The notes: a model not told the origin generated them from the sequence alone. A DNA stretch of 39,332 nucleotides from an uncultured Lachnospiraceae bacterium (GCA_910585655.1 CAJUFW010000006.1:5073-44404); one strand, 5' to 3'; positions 17,654-26,012 are shown, numbered from the stretch's first letter. Numbers and translations: made by a program.

Positions 17654-20600
17654 TTATTCCGAACGCAACGCCTCCACCGGATCTTTTCTGGCAGCAACGC
17701 CTGCCGGTATCAATCCGGCAATCAGTGTCAGTATCATGCTGATGGCGATCAGTATGATACAGGCGGCGACCGGAAGTTGGGCGTTAATCGAATAGATTCC
17801 GGTCAGGTAGTGAATCAGAAGGTTGATCGGAATACAGATTAAAAGTGAAACGATAATCCCGATAGCCCCGGCGGAAAATCCGATGATTACGGTTTCCGCG
17901 TTAAATACTCTGGAAATATCCCGTTTGGAGGCGCCGATGGAACGAAGAATTCCGATTTCTTTGGTACGCTCCAGTACGGAAATGTAAGTGATAATGCCGA
18001 TCATAATCGAGGAAACCACCAATGAAATACCTACAAAGGCGATTAAGCCGTAGGAAACTGCGTTGATAATACCAGTGACGCCGGACATCAGCAGGGCAAC
18101 GTAGTCGGTATATTTGATCTGATGTTCCTCGGAAGCCGTTTTATTGTACTGCTCGATCAGCTTGGAAATAGCATCTTTATCTTCAAATGTATCCGCATAA
18201 ATGTTGACGCCGTTTGGAGCTTCCAGATCCAGGACGCCAAGCAATTCCAGGTTGTCGGCATAGGTAGAGCCGGAGATGGTAGACGGCATATACTGGTCAT
18301 ACCAGTCTGCAAGAATAGCTTGACTGGTGGCTGCGGCAACCTCACTGTCAAAGACGGCAGCTACTTTGGCATAAGCAGCTTCCTTGTCTAAGCCGGCATA
18401 TTGCTGGTAGGATTCGGCAGCCTTTTTGGCGGCGACTTCATTTACGGCAGCCGTTAGCTCCTCCGCCGGAAGGTCAGTCAGATAAGCCATAATCGCTTCC
18501 TGACTCATGGAGGTATGCTCCGTCCAGTCTGCCATCACAAAGCCGATTTGCTTTTGGGTATCGTCTAACTGCGAAAGAATGTTGGCGCTTAAAGCAGCCA
18601 ATTCCTCTTCGGACGGAGCGTTTTGAATAGCCTCGATCTGCTTTTTTGCCTCGGCGGCATATTGCTCCTGGATCATCGTTGTAAGCTGCTCTTCTAACAG
18701 CGAGCGAAGCTCGTCGTCGGTATAATCTGCCAGATATTCCTGAACGGTCTGCAAATCCATTTCATAAGCAGAAGACACCAGGTTTTCCATATCCTCGCGA
18801 GTTTGATATTGTTCTAAGTAGCGTTCTTTTGTCTGAGTAAGGTAGTCCTCCGGCGGCGTGGAAAGCATTTTGGTATAAACCTCGCATTTTCCCTGGTCGG
18901 TTAGTGTCTGGAAGTATTCCGTGATTTCCTGCGCTTTCCTGGCTTCGTCAAGCTGTTCCTCCTCGGTCAGCAGAAAAGGAAGCCCGGTCAGCACGTCAAA
19001 ATTTTCATTTTGCGGATCAAGCTGCGCCTGTACCAGCTCACTTTGGTCGGTCTGTTCAATGATGTAAGAGGTTAGAGCTTTTGTATAAGCAAACGGAGCG
19101 GAAATCGCAGTAGCGGCGGCTTCCTCATTAGGACGGACGATACCGGATATTTTTAGCTCGTAGCCGTTTTCAATCAAAAGCTCCATACGGTTTTTGTCGT
19201 TTCCGATATATTCCCAAGTACCTGCTTTAGAAGTAGACGGGACATAATAATCGGTATTTAAGAGCAGTTTAAACGTAATGTCGCAGATTTCCTCATAGCT
19301 TAGCTTTCGGTCGGTGACAGGAATTGCTTCTTGTTTCATAACAGAGCTTAAATTATCGTTGACTTCTTCTTGGGGAATCTGACCGAGCGCATAAAAGGCG
19401 ATATCGCTGATTTCATGGTTGGAGTCTAAAATCAGCAGGATTTCATTGGCTGCTTCCGGCCAGGAACCATAGACAAGATCGTATTGCTTTTTGATCATAT
19501 CCGATACAAGAGAGCCGTCGTTACCCGGTAAAATTTCCTGCCATAGTCTCAGTCCTGTCATTCGCGAGGACATCATACTATACATCGGATTGGCTTCTTC
19601 CTCGTCGGAACTTCCGGTAGCAGCCATAAATGCCTTGGACAGATCGGTATTTATGTATTCGCCGTCTGCATTCTGGACATAGGTGTTTAAGGTGACATTA
19701 TATTGGTACTGAATGGAAGAGACATAGTTACGTAAATCGGTAGCAGCCGTTTCCTCCTGCATTTCTGCGTCTAGCCATTTCTTAAATTCCTGTAAGTTGT
19801 TTTCGGTTTTTTCCGCATTGAAAATCGCGTTAAACATTTCGTACATCTGGGAATTGGAATAAACAGCGTCCTGTCCGTGTGCGTCTTCTTCCGAGTTTGC
19901 AGACTGCCCGGACAGAGAGGAGAGCAGGGACGTCATATCCGTTTCTTCCTCTAAAATCGTAATCGGATAAGAAGAAAGCGTATCTCGTTGCACATCGTCA
20001 ATATAGGTCTGCACACCGGTAGAAAGCGCCAAAATCAGAGCAATGCCGATGATTCCGATGCTGCCGGCAAAGGCGGTCATAAACGTTCGACCTTTTTTGG
20101 TCAGCAGATTGTTGGCAGACAGGGACAAGGCGGTCAAAAAGGACATGGAACGCTTGCCTTTTTTGGGAGAAGAATGCATCTGTTCGGAAGGACTGCTATC
20201 CGCAGACTGTTTAGCTGCGGCAGAGGCGCCGTCATACGGCATAGTATCGCCTACAATATCTCCATCCAGCAGCCGCACGATCCGAGAGGAATATTGTTCT
20301 GCCAACTCTGGATTGTGCGTGACCATAATAATCAATTTATTGTGGGAAATTTCTTTGAGCAGATCCATAATCTGGATACTGGTAGCGGTATCCAGGGCGC
20401 CGGTCGGCTCGTCAGCCAGCAGGATATCCGGTTCGTTGACAAGCGCGCGGGCAATCGCCACACGCTGCATCTGTCCGCCGGACATCTGAGAGGGACGTTT
20501 GTGGAGCTGATCGCCCAGACCTACCTGCTGCAAGGCTCTGATCGCCCGCTGGCGGCGTTCTACCTTGGAAACGCCGGAAAGCGTCAAGGCAAGCTCGACA

Positions 20601-20908
20601 TTGGCAAGAACGCTTTGGTGAGGAATCAGGTTGTAGCTTTGGAACACGAAACCAATAGAATGGTTCCGGTAGGTGTCCCACTCGGCGTCGGAATATTCGC
20701 TGGTAGAACGACCGTTGATAACAAGATCGCCGGAGGTATAGCGATCCAGACCGCCGATGATATTCAATAAAGTGGTTTTTCCACAGCCGGAAGGACCTAA
20801 AATAGAGACGAATTCATGATCGCGGAAAGAAAGACTGACGTTTTTTAAAGCAGTGACGTCAAGATCCCCGGTTTTGTAGGTCTTGTGGATATTTTTAAGT
20901 TGCAGCAT
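17654..20908 (-). CDS. ABC transporter, ATPase fused to FtsX-type permease
   Basis: The 1084-residue fusion resembles MacB/FtsX-family transporters. The ATPase (about 1-222) has Walker A G-P-S-G-C-G-K-T (38-45), Q90, signature M-S-G-G-Q (142-146), Walker B I-L-L-A-D-E (162-167) and H198. After a linker there is a first membrane helix (about 275-297), a very large extracellular region of about 625 residues rich in E, Q and A helices (about 298-925), and three C-terminal membrane helices carrying the FtsX domain with L-E-R-T-K-E-I-G-I-L-R. Such pumps move peptides, lipids or antimicrobials rather than sugars. The gene sits 35 nt behind the TetR gene, apparently in the same transcript, and would be induced when the repressor is released. 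Substrate unknown. Confidence 0.93.
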   Translation of the reverse strand: MLQLKNIHKTYKTGDLDVTALKNVSLSFRDHEFVSILGPSGCGKTTLLNIIGGLDRYTSGDLVINGRSTSEYSDAEWDTYRNHSIGFVFQSYNLIPHQSVLANVELALTLSGVSKVERRQRAIRALQQVGLGDQLHKRPSQMSGGQMQRVAIARALVNEPDILLADEPTGALDTATSIQIMDLLKEISHNKLIIMVTHNPELAEQYSSRIVRLLDGDIVGDTMPYDGASAAAKQSADSSPSEQMHSSPKKGKRSMSFLTALSLSANNLLTKKGRTFMTAFAGSIGIIGIALILALSTGVQTYIDDVQRDTLSSYPITILEEETDMTSLLSSLSGQSANSEEDAHGQDAVYSNSQMYEMFNAIFNAEKTENNLQEFKKWLDAEMQEETAATDLRNYVSSIQYQYNVTLNTYVQNADGEYINTDLSKAFMAATGSSDEEEANPMYSMMSSRMTGLRLWQEILPGNDGSLVSDMIKKQYDLVYGSWPEAANEILLILDSNHEISDIAFYALGQIPQEEVNDNLSSVMKQEAIPVTDRKLSYEEICDITFKLLLNTDYYVPSTSKAGTWEYIGNDKNRMELLIENGYELKISGIVRPNEEAAATAISAPFAYTKALTSYIIEQTDQSELVQAQLDPQNENFDVLTGLPFLLTEEEQLDEARKAQEITEYFQTLTDQGKCEVYTKMLSTPPEDYLTQTKERYLEQYQTREDMENLVSSAYEMDLQTVQEYLADYTDDELRSLLEEQLTTMIQEQYAAEAKKQIEAIQNAPSEEELAALSANILSQLDDTQKQIGFVMADWTEHTSMSQEAIMAYLTDLPAEELTAAVNEVAAKKAAESYQQYAGLDKEAAYAKVAAVFDSEVAAATSQAILADWYDQYMPSTISGSTYADNLELLGVLDLEAPNGVNIYADTFEDKDAISKLIEQYNKTASEEHQIKYTDYVALLMSGVTGIINAVSYGLIAFVGISLVVSSIMIGIITYISVLERTKEIGILRSIGASKRDISRVFNAETVIIGFSAGAIGIIVSLLICIPINLLIHYLTGIYSINAQLPVAACIILIAISMILTLIAGLIPAGVAARKDPVEALRSE

Positions 20909-20943
20909 AGTACAATCCTTTCTATAAAATAAATATAATAATG

Positions 20944-21609
20944 CTAACTAGATTCAGCGGAATCTGGCGCAGCATTTGGAAGCGGCTGCCATAAACTGAG
21001 CTGATAGTCTAAGAAGCGGCGTCGGAACGCCGTATCATGACAGCAGGTATTTTTATGACCGAGAACCTTTAATATCAGGTCGCTTGTCAGAACTGCGGCG
21101 AGCGTTTCCGTCGCGGCTTCGTAATCGAATTCCCGGATTTCACCTTGCTCTGCCTTACGCCGTAAAAACTGCGGAAACCAGGCTCTGCTTTCTGGAAGGG
21201 GACGGAGGATTCCGCTCTCTTTTACAAACTCCCGTACCTTTGGCTCCAAAAGAAAAATACGGAGTACCTTTGCATGTCGGATAAAAATAGCTTCTGCCGT
21301 CACATAAAACTCTTCTAGCGCTTCTCGTAGAGGAAGAGTTTCGAGACGCTCGTGCTGTAAGTTTACTTCCTGTAAAATCTCTTTGGTATGTTCTTCTAAA
21401 ATGGCTTCCAGCAACGCCCGTTTTCCGCCAGGAAAGTAGTGATAAAGCAGACTGTCGGCTACTCCTGCGGCATGGGTGATGTCCCGTGTATGGGTGCCTG
21501 CCCAGCCTTGTGAGGAAAAGAGCTGCAAGGCAGAATTCATCAGCTTCTTTTTGGTTTCGGAAGCCTGTTCCTGCCGCGAAGTCATTTTAGAAGGAGGTGT
21601 TGTATTCAT
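20944..21609 (-). CDS. TetR/AcrR-family transcriptional repressor
   Basis: A 221-residue TetR-type regulator. The DNA-binding domain (about 12-62) has the usual three-helix pattern, with S-L-L-Y-H-Y-F-P near the recognition helix and the T-R-D-I-T-H-A-A-G-V core. The rest is a helical ligand-binding domain. GAGGAGG lies 6 nt before the ATG at 21609. A perfect operator-like palindrome sits just downstream of its promoter, so it probably represses itself and the ABC transporter that follows. Confidence 0.93.
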   Translation of the reverse strand: MNTTPPSKMTSRQEQASETKKKLMNSALQLFSSQGWAGTHTRDITHAAGVADSLLYHYFPGGKRALLEAILEEHTKEILQEVNLQHERLETLPLREALEEFYVTAEAIFIRHAKVLRIFLLEPKVREFVKESGILRPLPESRAWFPQFLRRKAEQGEIREFDYEAATETLAAVLTSDLILKVLGHKNTCCHDTAFRRRFLDYQLSLWQPLPNAAPDSAESS

Positions 21610-21636
21610 TTGAAACCTCCTCTCTTACATATTGAC

Positions 21637-21650
21637 TGAGCGTTTGCTCA
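21637..21650. promoter_or_regulatory. TetR operator candidate
   Basis: TGAGC-GTTT-GCTCA is a perfect inverted repeat with a 4-nt centre, of the form common in AcrR/TetR operators. It lies between the promoter at 21669-21697 and the TetR start codon, about 10-25 nt into the transcript, where bound repressor would block elongation. Confidence 0.75.
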
Positions 21651-21668
21651 ATGAAAAAACTGGTTTTG

Positions 21669-21697
21669 ATTATACCTGGGAGGAAAGGTGATGTCAA
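21669..21697 (-). promoter_or_regulatory. Consensus promoter of the TetR-ABC operon
   Basis: Read on the minus strand, TTGACA (21692-21697) and TATAAT (21669-21674) are both perfect consensus boxes with a 17-nt spacer. Confidence 0.9.
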
Positions 21698-21770
21698 GGT
21701 TATTGTTTGTCTGAAATTATAAAAAGAGTATAAAATTGGATAAGATGTAACATTGGATTTTGGATGAAAA

Positions 21771-21801
21771 TAGAAGAGTAAGCGGTCGGCTTACTCTTCT
21801 A
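21771..21801 (-). terminator. Terminator of the small conserved gene
   Basis: A 13-bp perfect inverted repeat (arms 21771-21783 and 21789-21801; core GAAGAGTAAGC) with a 5-nt loop overlaps the stop codon of the minus-strand gene. TATTTTC follows on the minus strand. Confidence 0.75.
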
Positions 21802-22057
21802 TGATATGAATTTCCAGATAATCAAAATCAATCGAATCTATAAAATTATCCTGTGAAAAACGGGTTTTATCATGTCGTTTGAATTCCTTGATATTTTTGT
21901 CAAGCCAAAGAGGCTTTGACAAATCGTAGGCATAACAGAGTTCTTCTAATGCCTGAAAAATCTTGCGGGTACGGTTTAGGCTCTCATCTTCTACCGTTAC
22001 CGTCATATCCCACAGCATTTTATTGTGTCTCCAAATTTTTCCCCATAAACGAAACAT
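21791..22057 (-). CDS. Small conserved protein of unknown function
   Basis: An 88-residue protein starting at M-F-R-L-W-G-K; the GAAAGGAAA ribosome binding site before the ATG at 22057 favours this start over one 18 codons upstream, which lies at or before the transcription start. The sequence has an R-T-R-K-I-F-x-A-L-E-E helix, D-L-S-K-P-L-W-L-D, and an acidic end with D-Y-L-E-I-H-I-I-E-E. I recall close relatives as conserved hypothetical proteins across Clostridia, but no function is known. It has its own promoter and terminator, so it is a single-gene unit. Confidence 0.8.
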   Translation of the reverse strand: MFRLWGKIWRHNKMLWDMTVTVEDESLNRTRKIFQALEELCYAYDLSKPLWLDKNIKEFKRHDKTRFSQDNFIDSIDFDYLEIHIIEE

Positions 22058-22109
22058 AACTGGTTTCCTTTCTGTCCGAAAACAAATTACAAAAAGTATG
22101 TCTGAGTTC

Positions 22110-22138
22110 ATTATATTTAGTGTCTATCAAAATAGCAA
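22110..22138 (-). promoter_or_regulatory. Promoter of the small conserved gene
   Basis: On the minus strand TTGCTA (22133-22138) and TATAAT (22110-22115) are 17 nt apart. Transcription would start near 22103, ahead of the start codon at 22057. Confidence 0.75.
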
Positions 22139-22240
22139 GTCTTTTTTATTCTGATTTGGACAAAAACACTTGTACAATTTTTCCAAATGCCCTATAATCT
22201 ATTTTACCTATGTGACTTATGGAGACAGTATTTCAACAGC

Positions 22241-22269
22241 TTGCATTTTACCAGAAAAATAGGTATACT
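22241..22269 (+). promoter_or_regulatory. Promoter of niaR
   Basis: TTGCAT (22241-22246) and TATACT (22264-22269) are 17 nt apart, about 60 nt before the niaR start codon. Confidence 0.75.
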
Positions 22270-22331
22270 GACAGGAAAGAAAGCCGAACAAAATTCGGCT
22301 CATATGAAACGAGAAAAAGGAGAAGATATGG

Positions 22332-22850
22332 ATGGAAGGAGTAGAAAGAAGGCAGGAGCTGCTGCGGATTTTGCAGGAAAGCCCGACCCCGGTATCCGGT
22401 TCAAAGCTGGCAGGAAGGCTTGGGGTAAGCAGACAGGTGATTGTCCAGGACGTGGCGCTTTTACGTGCAGTCAACCGAAATATACTGCCGACGACCAGAG
22501 GCTATATGCTGTATGAGCAGGCGCGGGGAAAAGTCAACAGAGTGTATTTGGTACGGCATACGACGGAGCAAATAGAGGACGAACTCAGTACGATTGTAGA
22601 GCTGGGCGGAAAGGTGTTAAACATCATAGTCTCTCATGAGTTGTATGGGCAGATTGAAGCTGATTTGATTATAGAGAATCGAAGAGATGTAGAAGAATTT
22701 ATACAGAAACTAAAGACGAAAAAGCCTGTCCCTCTTAAAGAATTGACGGACGGGCTGCATTTTCATACCGTAGAGGCGGATTCAGAGGAGATATTGGATC
22801 GGATTGGAGAGGCATTAGAGAAAAAGGGATATTTGCAGGAAGTGACATAA
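22332..22850 (+). CDS. niaR: Niacin-responsive repressor NiaR (HTH_11 plus 3H domain)
   Basis: A 172-residue regulator. An N-terminal winged helix (about 5-58) with L-A-G-R-L-G-V-S-R-Q-V-I-V-Q-D-V is followed by a 3H domain (about 70-170). The metal-site pattern H76-x7-E84 and H143-x-H145 is present, with H102 as a further conserved His. This matches the spacing I recall for the Thermotoga protein TM1602. NiaR (also YrxA or NadR in bacilli) binds nicotinic acid and represses NAD synthesis or niacin uptake genes. The ATG at 22332 follows AAAGGAG. No NAD-synthesis genes are adjacent; the next gene is an EIIC-like membrane protein with a palindrome at its promoter. Confidence 0.92.
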   Translation: MEGVERRQELLRILQESPTPVSGSKLAGRLGVSRQVIVQDVALLRAVNRNILPTTRGYMLYEQARGKVNRVYLVRHTTEQIEDELSTIVELGGKVLNIIVSHELYGQIEADLIIENRRDVEEFIQKLKTKKPVPLKELTDGLHFHTVEADSEEILDRIGEALEKKGYLQEVT

Positions 22851-22860
22851 AAATCTTCTC

Positions 22861-22919
22861 TTGCATTTTTTATTCTTCTGTGATACGATTGCATACATGT
22901 CATGACAAGTGACAAGACA
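22861..22919 (+). promoter_or_regulatory. Promoter and palindromic operator candidate of the EIIC-like gene
   Basis: TTGCAT (22861-22866) and TACGAT (22884-22889) are 17 nt apart, with an extended -10 TGA. The perfect palindrome TGTCATGACA (22898-22907), within a 14/16-symmetric ACATGTCATGACAAGT (22895-22910), covers the expected transcription start. Direct repeats GACAAGT-GACAAGA follow. A site here would act as a repressor operator, and NiaR next door is the obvious candidate. Confidence 0.6.
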
Positions 22920-22954
22920 GTAAAAGAATGGAAATTGTGGGAGGATGAAACAAT

Positions 22955-23986
22955 ATGAAAAAAATCTTTGACCGTATTTTTATTGATGGTTTATCAGGGA
23001 TGGCGTTGGGACTGTTTTCAACGTTAATCATTGGGACGATTCTGGCACAGATAGGGGATTTGATCGGCGGGACGGCAGGCTCTTATATTCTGGCAGTGGC
23101 AAATATAGCTAAAACGCTTACCGGAGCGGGTATCGGCGTAGGAGTAGCCTGTAAATTCAAAGAGGACACATTAGTAACCGTGTCGGCAGCAGTAGCCGGT
23201 ATGATCGGAGCGTTTCCCAATTTGCTGGAAACGCTGACGCTCGGAAAGCCGGGAGAGCCGTTGGGAGCCTTTGTAGCTGCCTATGTGGCGATTGAGTTAG
23301 GTCAGATGGTGTCCGGAAAAACGAAACTGGACATCCTCGTAACACCATTAGTAGCGATTGGATGCGGGGCGCTGGCTGGATTTCTTATCGGTCCGTATAT
23401 TTCCATGTTTATGCGCTGGCTGGGCGGACTGGTCAACGTCAATGTAGAAAAACAGCCGATCGTTGGTGGAATCGTGGTATCGGTGCTGATGGGGATGATT
23501 TTAACGCTGCCGATTAGCTCTGCGGCAATCGGAGTGTCTCTGGGGCTTTCCGGGCTGGCAGCAGGCGCGGCAGTGCTTGGTTGTAGCTGCCAGATGGTCG
23601 GCTTTGCAGTGGCAAGCTACCGGGAAAACCGGTTCGGCGGGCTGGTAGCGCAGGGAATCGGAACGTCGATGATCCAGATCCCTAATATTATGCGGAAACC
23701 GCTGATTTGGTTGCCGCCGATCATAACGAGCGCAGTTTTGGCTCCGGTTGCCACAGTGCTGTTAAACATGCAGTGTAATGCAGTCGGTTCCGGAATGGGA
23801 ACCTCTGGCTTGGTCGGGCAGATTATGAGCTGGCAGACGATGGCAGGAAGCAGAAACCAGTGGCTGCTTCTGACAGAGATTGTGATGATGCACTTTATTT
23901 TACCAGGCGCAATTACCTGGGTATTGAGCGAGGGGATGAGAAAGGCTGGCTGGATTCGCCAGGGAGATATGAAACTTTCGTTGTAA
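22955..23986 (+). CDS. PfoR-like PTS EIIC_2-family membrane protein
   Basis: A 343-residue polytopic membrane protein with roughly eight to ten hydrophobic segments, beginning M-K-K-I-F-D-R-I-F-I-D-G-L-S-G-M-A. It fits the PTS_EIIC_2 family, which includes PfoR of Clostridium perfringens. No EIIA or EIIB partner, or phosphorylatable domain, is encoded here, so classic PTS transport is doubtful. GGGAGG lies 12 nt before the ATG. It follows niaR by 104 nt with its own promoter. A role as a small-molecule transporter under NiaR control is a reasonable inference; the substrate is unknown. Confidence 0.85.
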   Translation: MKKIFDRIFIDGLSGMALGLFSTLIIGTILAQIGDLIGGTAGSYILAVANIAKTLTGAGIGVGVACKFKEDTLVTVSAAVAGMIGAFPNLLETLTLGKPGEPLGAFVAAYVAIELGQMVSGKTKLDILVTPLVAIGCGALAGFLIGPYISMFMRWLGGLVNVNVEKQPIVGGIVVSVLMGMILTLPISSAAIGVSLGLSGLAAGAAVLGCSCQMVGFAVASYRENRFGGLVAQGIGTSMIQIPNIMRKPLIWLPPIITSAVLAPVATVLLNMQCNAVGSGMGTSGLVGQIMSWQTMAGSRNQWLLLTEIVMMHFILPGAITWVLSEGMRKAGWIRQGDMKLSL

Positions 23987-24077
23987 GATGTTATAAAATA
24001 TGACGAAAATCTTACCTTTGCTTTATTACACTACCGTATAAAGTCAAAAGTAGGACATAGGTTTCTGGTAAAAGCTG

Positions 24078-24086
24078 TGTTATACT
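24078..24086 (+). promoter_or_regulatory. Extended -10 promoter of the second lipoprotein gene
   Basis: TG-T-TATACT forms an extended -10; no good -35 is seen 17 nt upstream. The leader to the start codon at 24181 would be about 88 nt and contains a palindrome AGCCATGGCT (24121-24130) and a hairpin. Confidence 0.5.
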
Positions 24087-24138
24087 GTCTGGGAAGCGTG
24101 ATGGCAAAAGTATCTGCTTTAGCCATGGCTGAGAAATC

Positions 24139-24159
24139 GGGATTTTGTCATAAAATCCC
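24139..24159 (+). promoter_or_regulatory. Hairpin just before the ribosome binding site of the second lipoprotein
   Basis: GGGATTTT (24139-24146) and AAAATCCC (24152-24159) form a perfect 8-bp stem with a 5-nt loop, ending 8 nt before AGGAGG. It lacks a U-tract, so translation control or mRNA protection is more likely than termination. Confidence 0.5.
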
Positions 24160-24180
24160 AAGATTAAGGAGGAGTTATTT

Positions 24181-25884
24181 ATGAAAAAAAAGTGGCTGGC
24201 GCTGCTTTTGGCAGCAACAATGGCAGTAAGCCTTTTCGCTGGCTGCGGCTCTAAGAACGATTCTAAAGAGTCGAATGGATCAGGCAGTAAAACCGAACAG
24301 GGCAACGATGCAGACAAACAGGATAACGAACAGGACGACAGCCAGGGACAAAAGGAAGAGGACAATCAGGGAGAACAGACGCCATCCAGCGGTACAGGAT
24401 TACCGATTGCCGACAGCAAGGTAGATTTTTCGATGTGGGTAGTATGGTCAAACAGCTATATGTCCTCACCGGATGAATGTATTACCGTAAAAGAATTAGA
24501 GGAGCGGACAAACGTACATATCAATTATGTAGTAGTCAACTCTCAGGAAGCGATGGAAAAATTTGGTTTGATGATTGCATCCGGAGATGTGCCGGATATG
24601 GTACGACAAGCAACTTCCTATTATCCAAGTGGTATTAAGAAGGCAGTAAACGATGGTATTTTCATGGATGTTACAGACGCCATCAAAGAGAATATGCCGA
24701 ATTACCTGGCTCTTGTACAGACACATCCGGAAGCATTAAAGGGATATGTAGCCGATGACGGTACAATGCCGGTCGTATGGGGCTTAAATGGAGACGACAA
24801 TGGACTGGCAAGCCAGAAGACCTATTTGGGACTGTTGATTCGTCAGGACTGGCTGGATGACTGCGGTCTGCCGATGCCGGAGACGATCGAGGACTGGCAC
24901 AAGACGTTGACTGCTTTTAAAGAAGAAAAGGGAGCAGAGGCTCCTTTGATGATTGGACCGGAAGGCACATTATATGCAGGAGCGTTTACCTCTGCATTTG
25001 GAGTAATGCCGGAATTTTATGCAGAGGACGGCGTAGTCAAATACGGACCGGCAGAGCTTGGATATAAGGATTTCCTGGATACGTTCCGTCAGTGGTATGC
25101 GGAAGGTCTGATTGACCAGAACTTTACGGCAAACAATTCGGAGACGATTGCAGATAACTCTTATATGGCGACCGGAAAAGCAGGCGCTGGCAGTAGCTTG
25201 TTTGTATACGGCGGTAAGTTTTTCCTCAATAGCGGGATGTCTACGGATGAAAATATCAATTATGTAGGCGCTCCGATTCCGGTGATGAATGCGGGCGATA
25301 CACCGAAAAGCTGCTATACCGGAAGCCGTATTACCGGAGAGTCGATTGCCTTTTCACCAAGTATTCAGAACCTCGATATTGCTTTGAAGTGGCTGGATTA
25401 TCAGTATACCGAAGAGGCGATGGCATTGTGTAATTATGGTATTGAGGGAGAAACTTATACTCTTAATAAAAACGGAACGCCGAAATATCAGTATACCGAT
25501 CAGATTTTAAATAACCCGGATGGCTACTCTCCGTCCGATGCCCTTTTGTTCTATTGCCCAAGAATCGCTCCGGGTCGTTATGACTGGCAGTACGAGGAGC
25601 AGTTCTATACAGAGGACGTATTGGCGATTGAGGATGTATGGAGCCAGGCAGACAGAAGCTGGCTGATTGCTCCGGAGGTAACGATGACCGAAGAAGAAGG
25701 AAATATCTACAATTCTGCTTATACGGATATCCAGACCTTGGTAGACGAGATGACGGTTAAATTCATCTTGGGAGGCGAATCTCTGGATAATTATGAAAGT
25801 TTTATTGATACACTCTATACCTATGGTCTGCAGCAGTGTCTGGATGTAAAACAGGCAGCTTATGATCGTTATCAGGCAAGATAA
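24181..25884 (+). CDS. Extracellular solute-binding lipoprotein (LplA-type), paralogue 2
   Basis: The 567-residue protein has a lipoprotein signal peptide with L-F-A-G-C; C22 is the lipidated residue, and F at -3 is slightly unusual. A long acidic, Q/D/E-rich linker (about 25-75) tethers the solute-binding domain. It shares blocks with the protein at 6324, including E-E-R-T-N-V-H-I-N, K-F-G-L-M-x-A-S-G-D and the final K-Q-A-A-Y-D-R-Y. It should capture a carbohydrate outside the cell. No transporter membrane genes lie beside it; the next gene is a membrane-bound AraC-type sensor. AGGAGG lies 7 nt before the ATG. Confidence 0.93.
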   Translation: MKKKWLALLLAATMAVSLFAGCGSKNDSKESNGSGSKTEQGNDADKQDNEQDDSQGQKEEDNQGEQTPSSGTGLPIADSKVDFSMWVVWSNSYMSSPDECITVKELEERTNVHINYVVVNSQEAMEKFGLMIASGDVPDMVRQATSYYPSGIKKAVNDGIFMDVTDAIKENMPNYLALVQTHPEALKGYVADDGTMPVVWGLNGDDNGLASQKTYLGLLIRQDWLDDCGLPMPETIEDWHKTLTAFKEEKGAEAPLMIGPEGTLYAGAFTSAFGVMPEFYAEDGVVKYGPAELGYKDFLDTFRQWYAEGLIDQNFTANNSETIADNSYMATGKAGAGSSLFVYGGKFFLNSGMSTDENINYVGAPIPVMNAGDTPKSCYTGSRITGESIAFSPSIQNLDIALKWLDYQYTEEAMALCNYGIEGETYTLNKNGTPKYQYTDQILNNPDGYSPSDALLFYCPRIAPGRYDWQYEEQFYTEDVLAIEDVWSQADRSWLIAPEVTMTEEEGNIYNSAYTDIQTLVDEMTVKFILGGESLDNYESFIDTLYTYGLQQCLDVKQAAYDRYQAR

Positions 25885-25926
25885 AGTATATAAAAGTGTG
25901 AGAAGGCTAGGATAAGCTAGGCTGGG

Positions 25927-25965
25927 AAGCCGCCCGTTGAAGCGCTGTGCTGGAACGGGCGGCTT
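25927..25965 (+). terminator. Strong stem-loop between lipoprotein and sensor genes
   Basis: AAGCCGCCCGTT (25927-25938) pairs perfectly over 12 bp with AACGGGCGGCTT (25954-25965). The plus-strand continuation AGCGTATTAAAAAAC has no U-tract, so it may be a leaky terminator or a processing/stabilising structure. The sensor gene starts only 47 nt further on. Confidence 0.65.
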
Positions 25966-26012
25966 AGCGTATTAAAAAACAAGAAAACTTCTGTGGTATC
26001 GAAGGGAGTTTC

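Noticed and set aside
19988..20770. Open frame of 260 codons on the plus strand
   Set aside because: It is antisense to the highly conserved ATPase domain of the ABC transporter and resembles no known protein.
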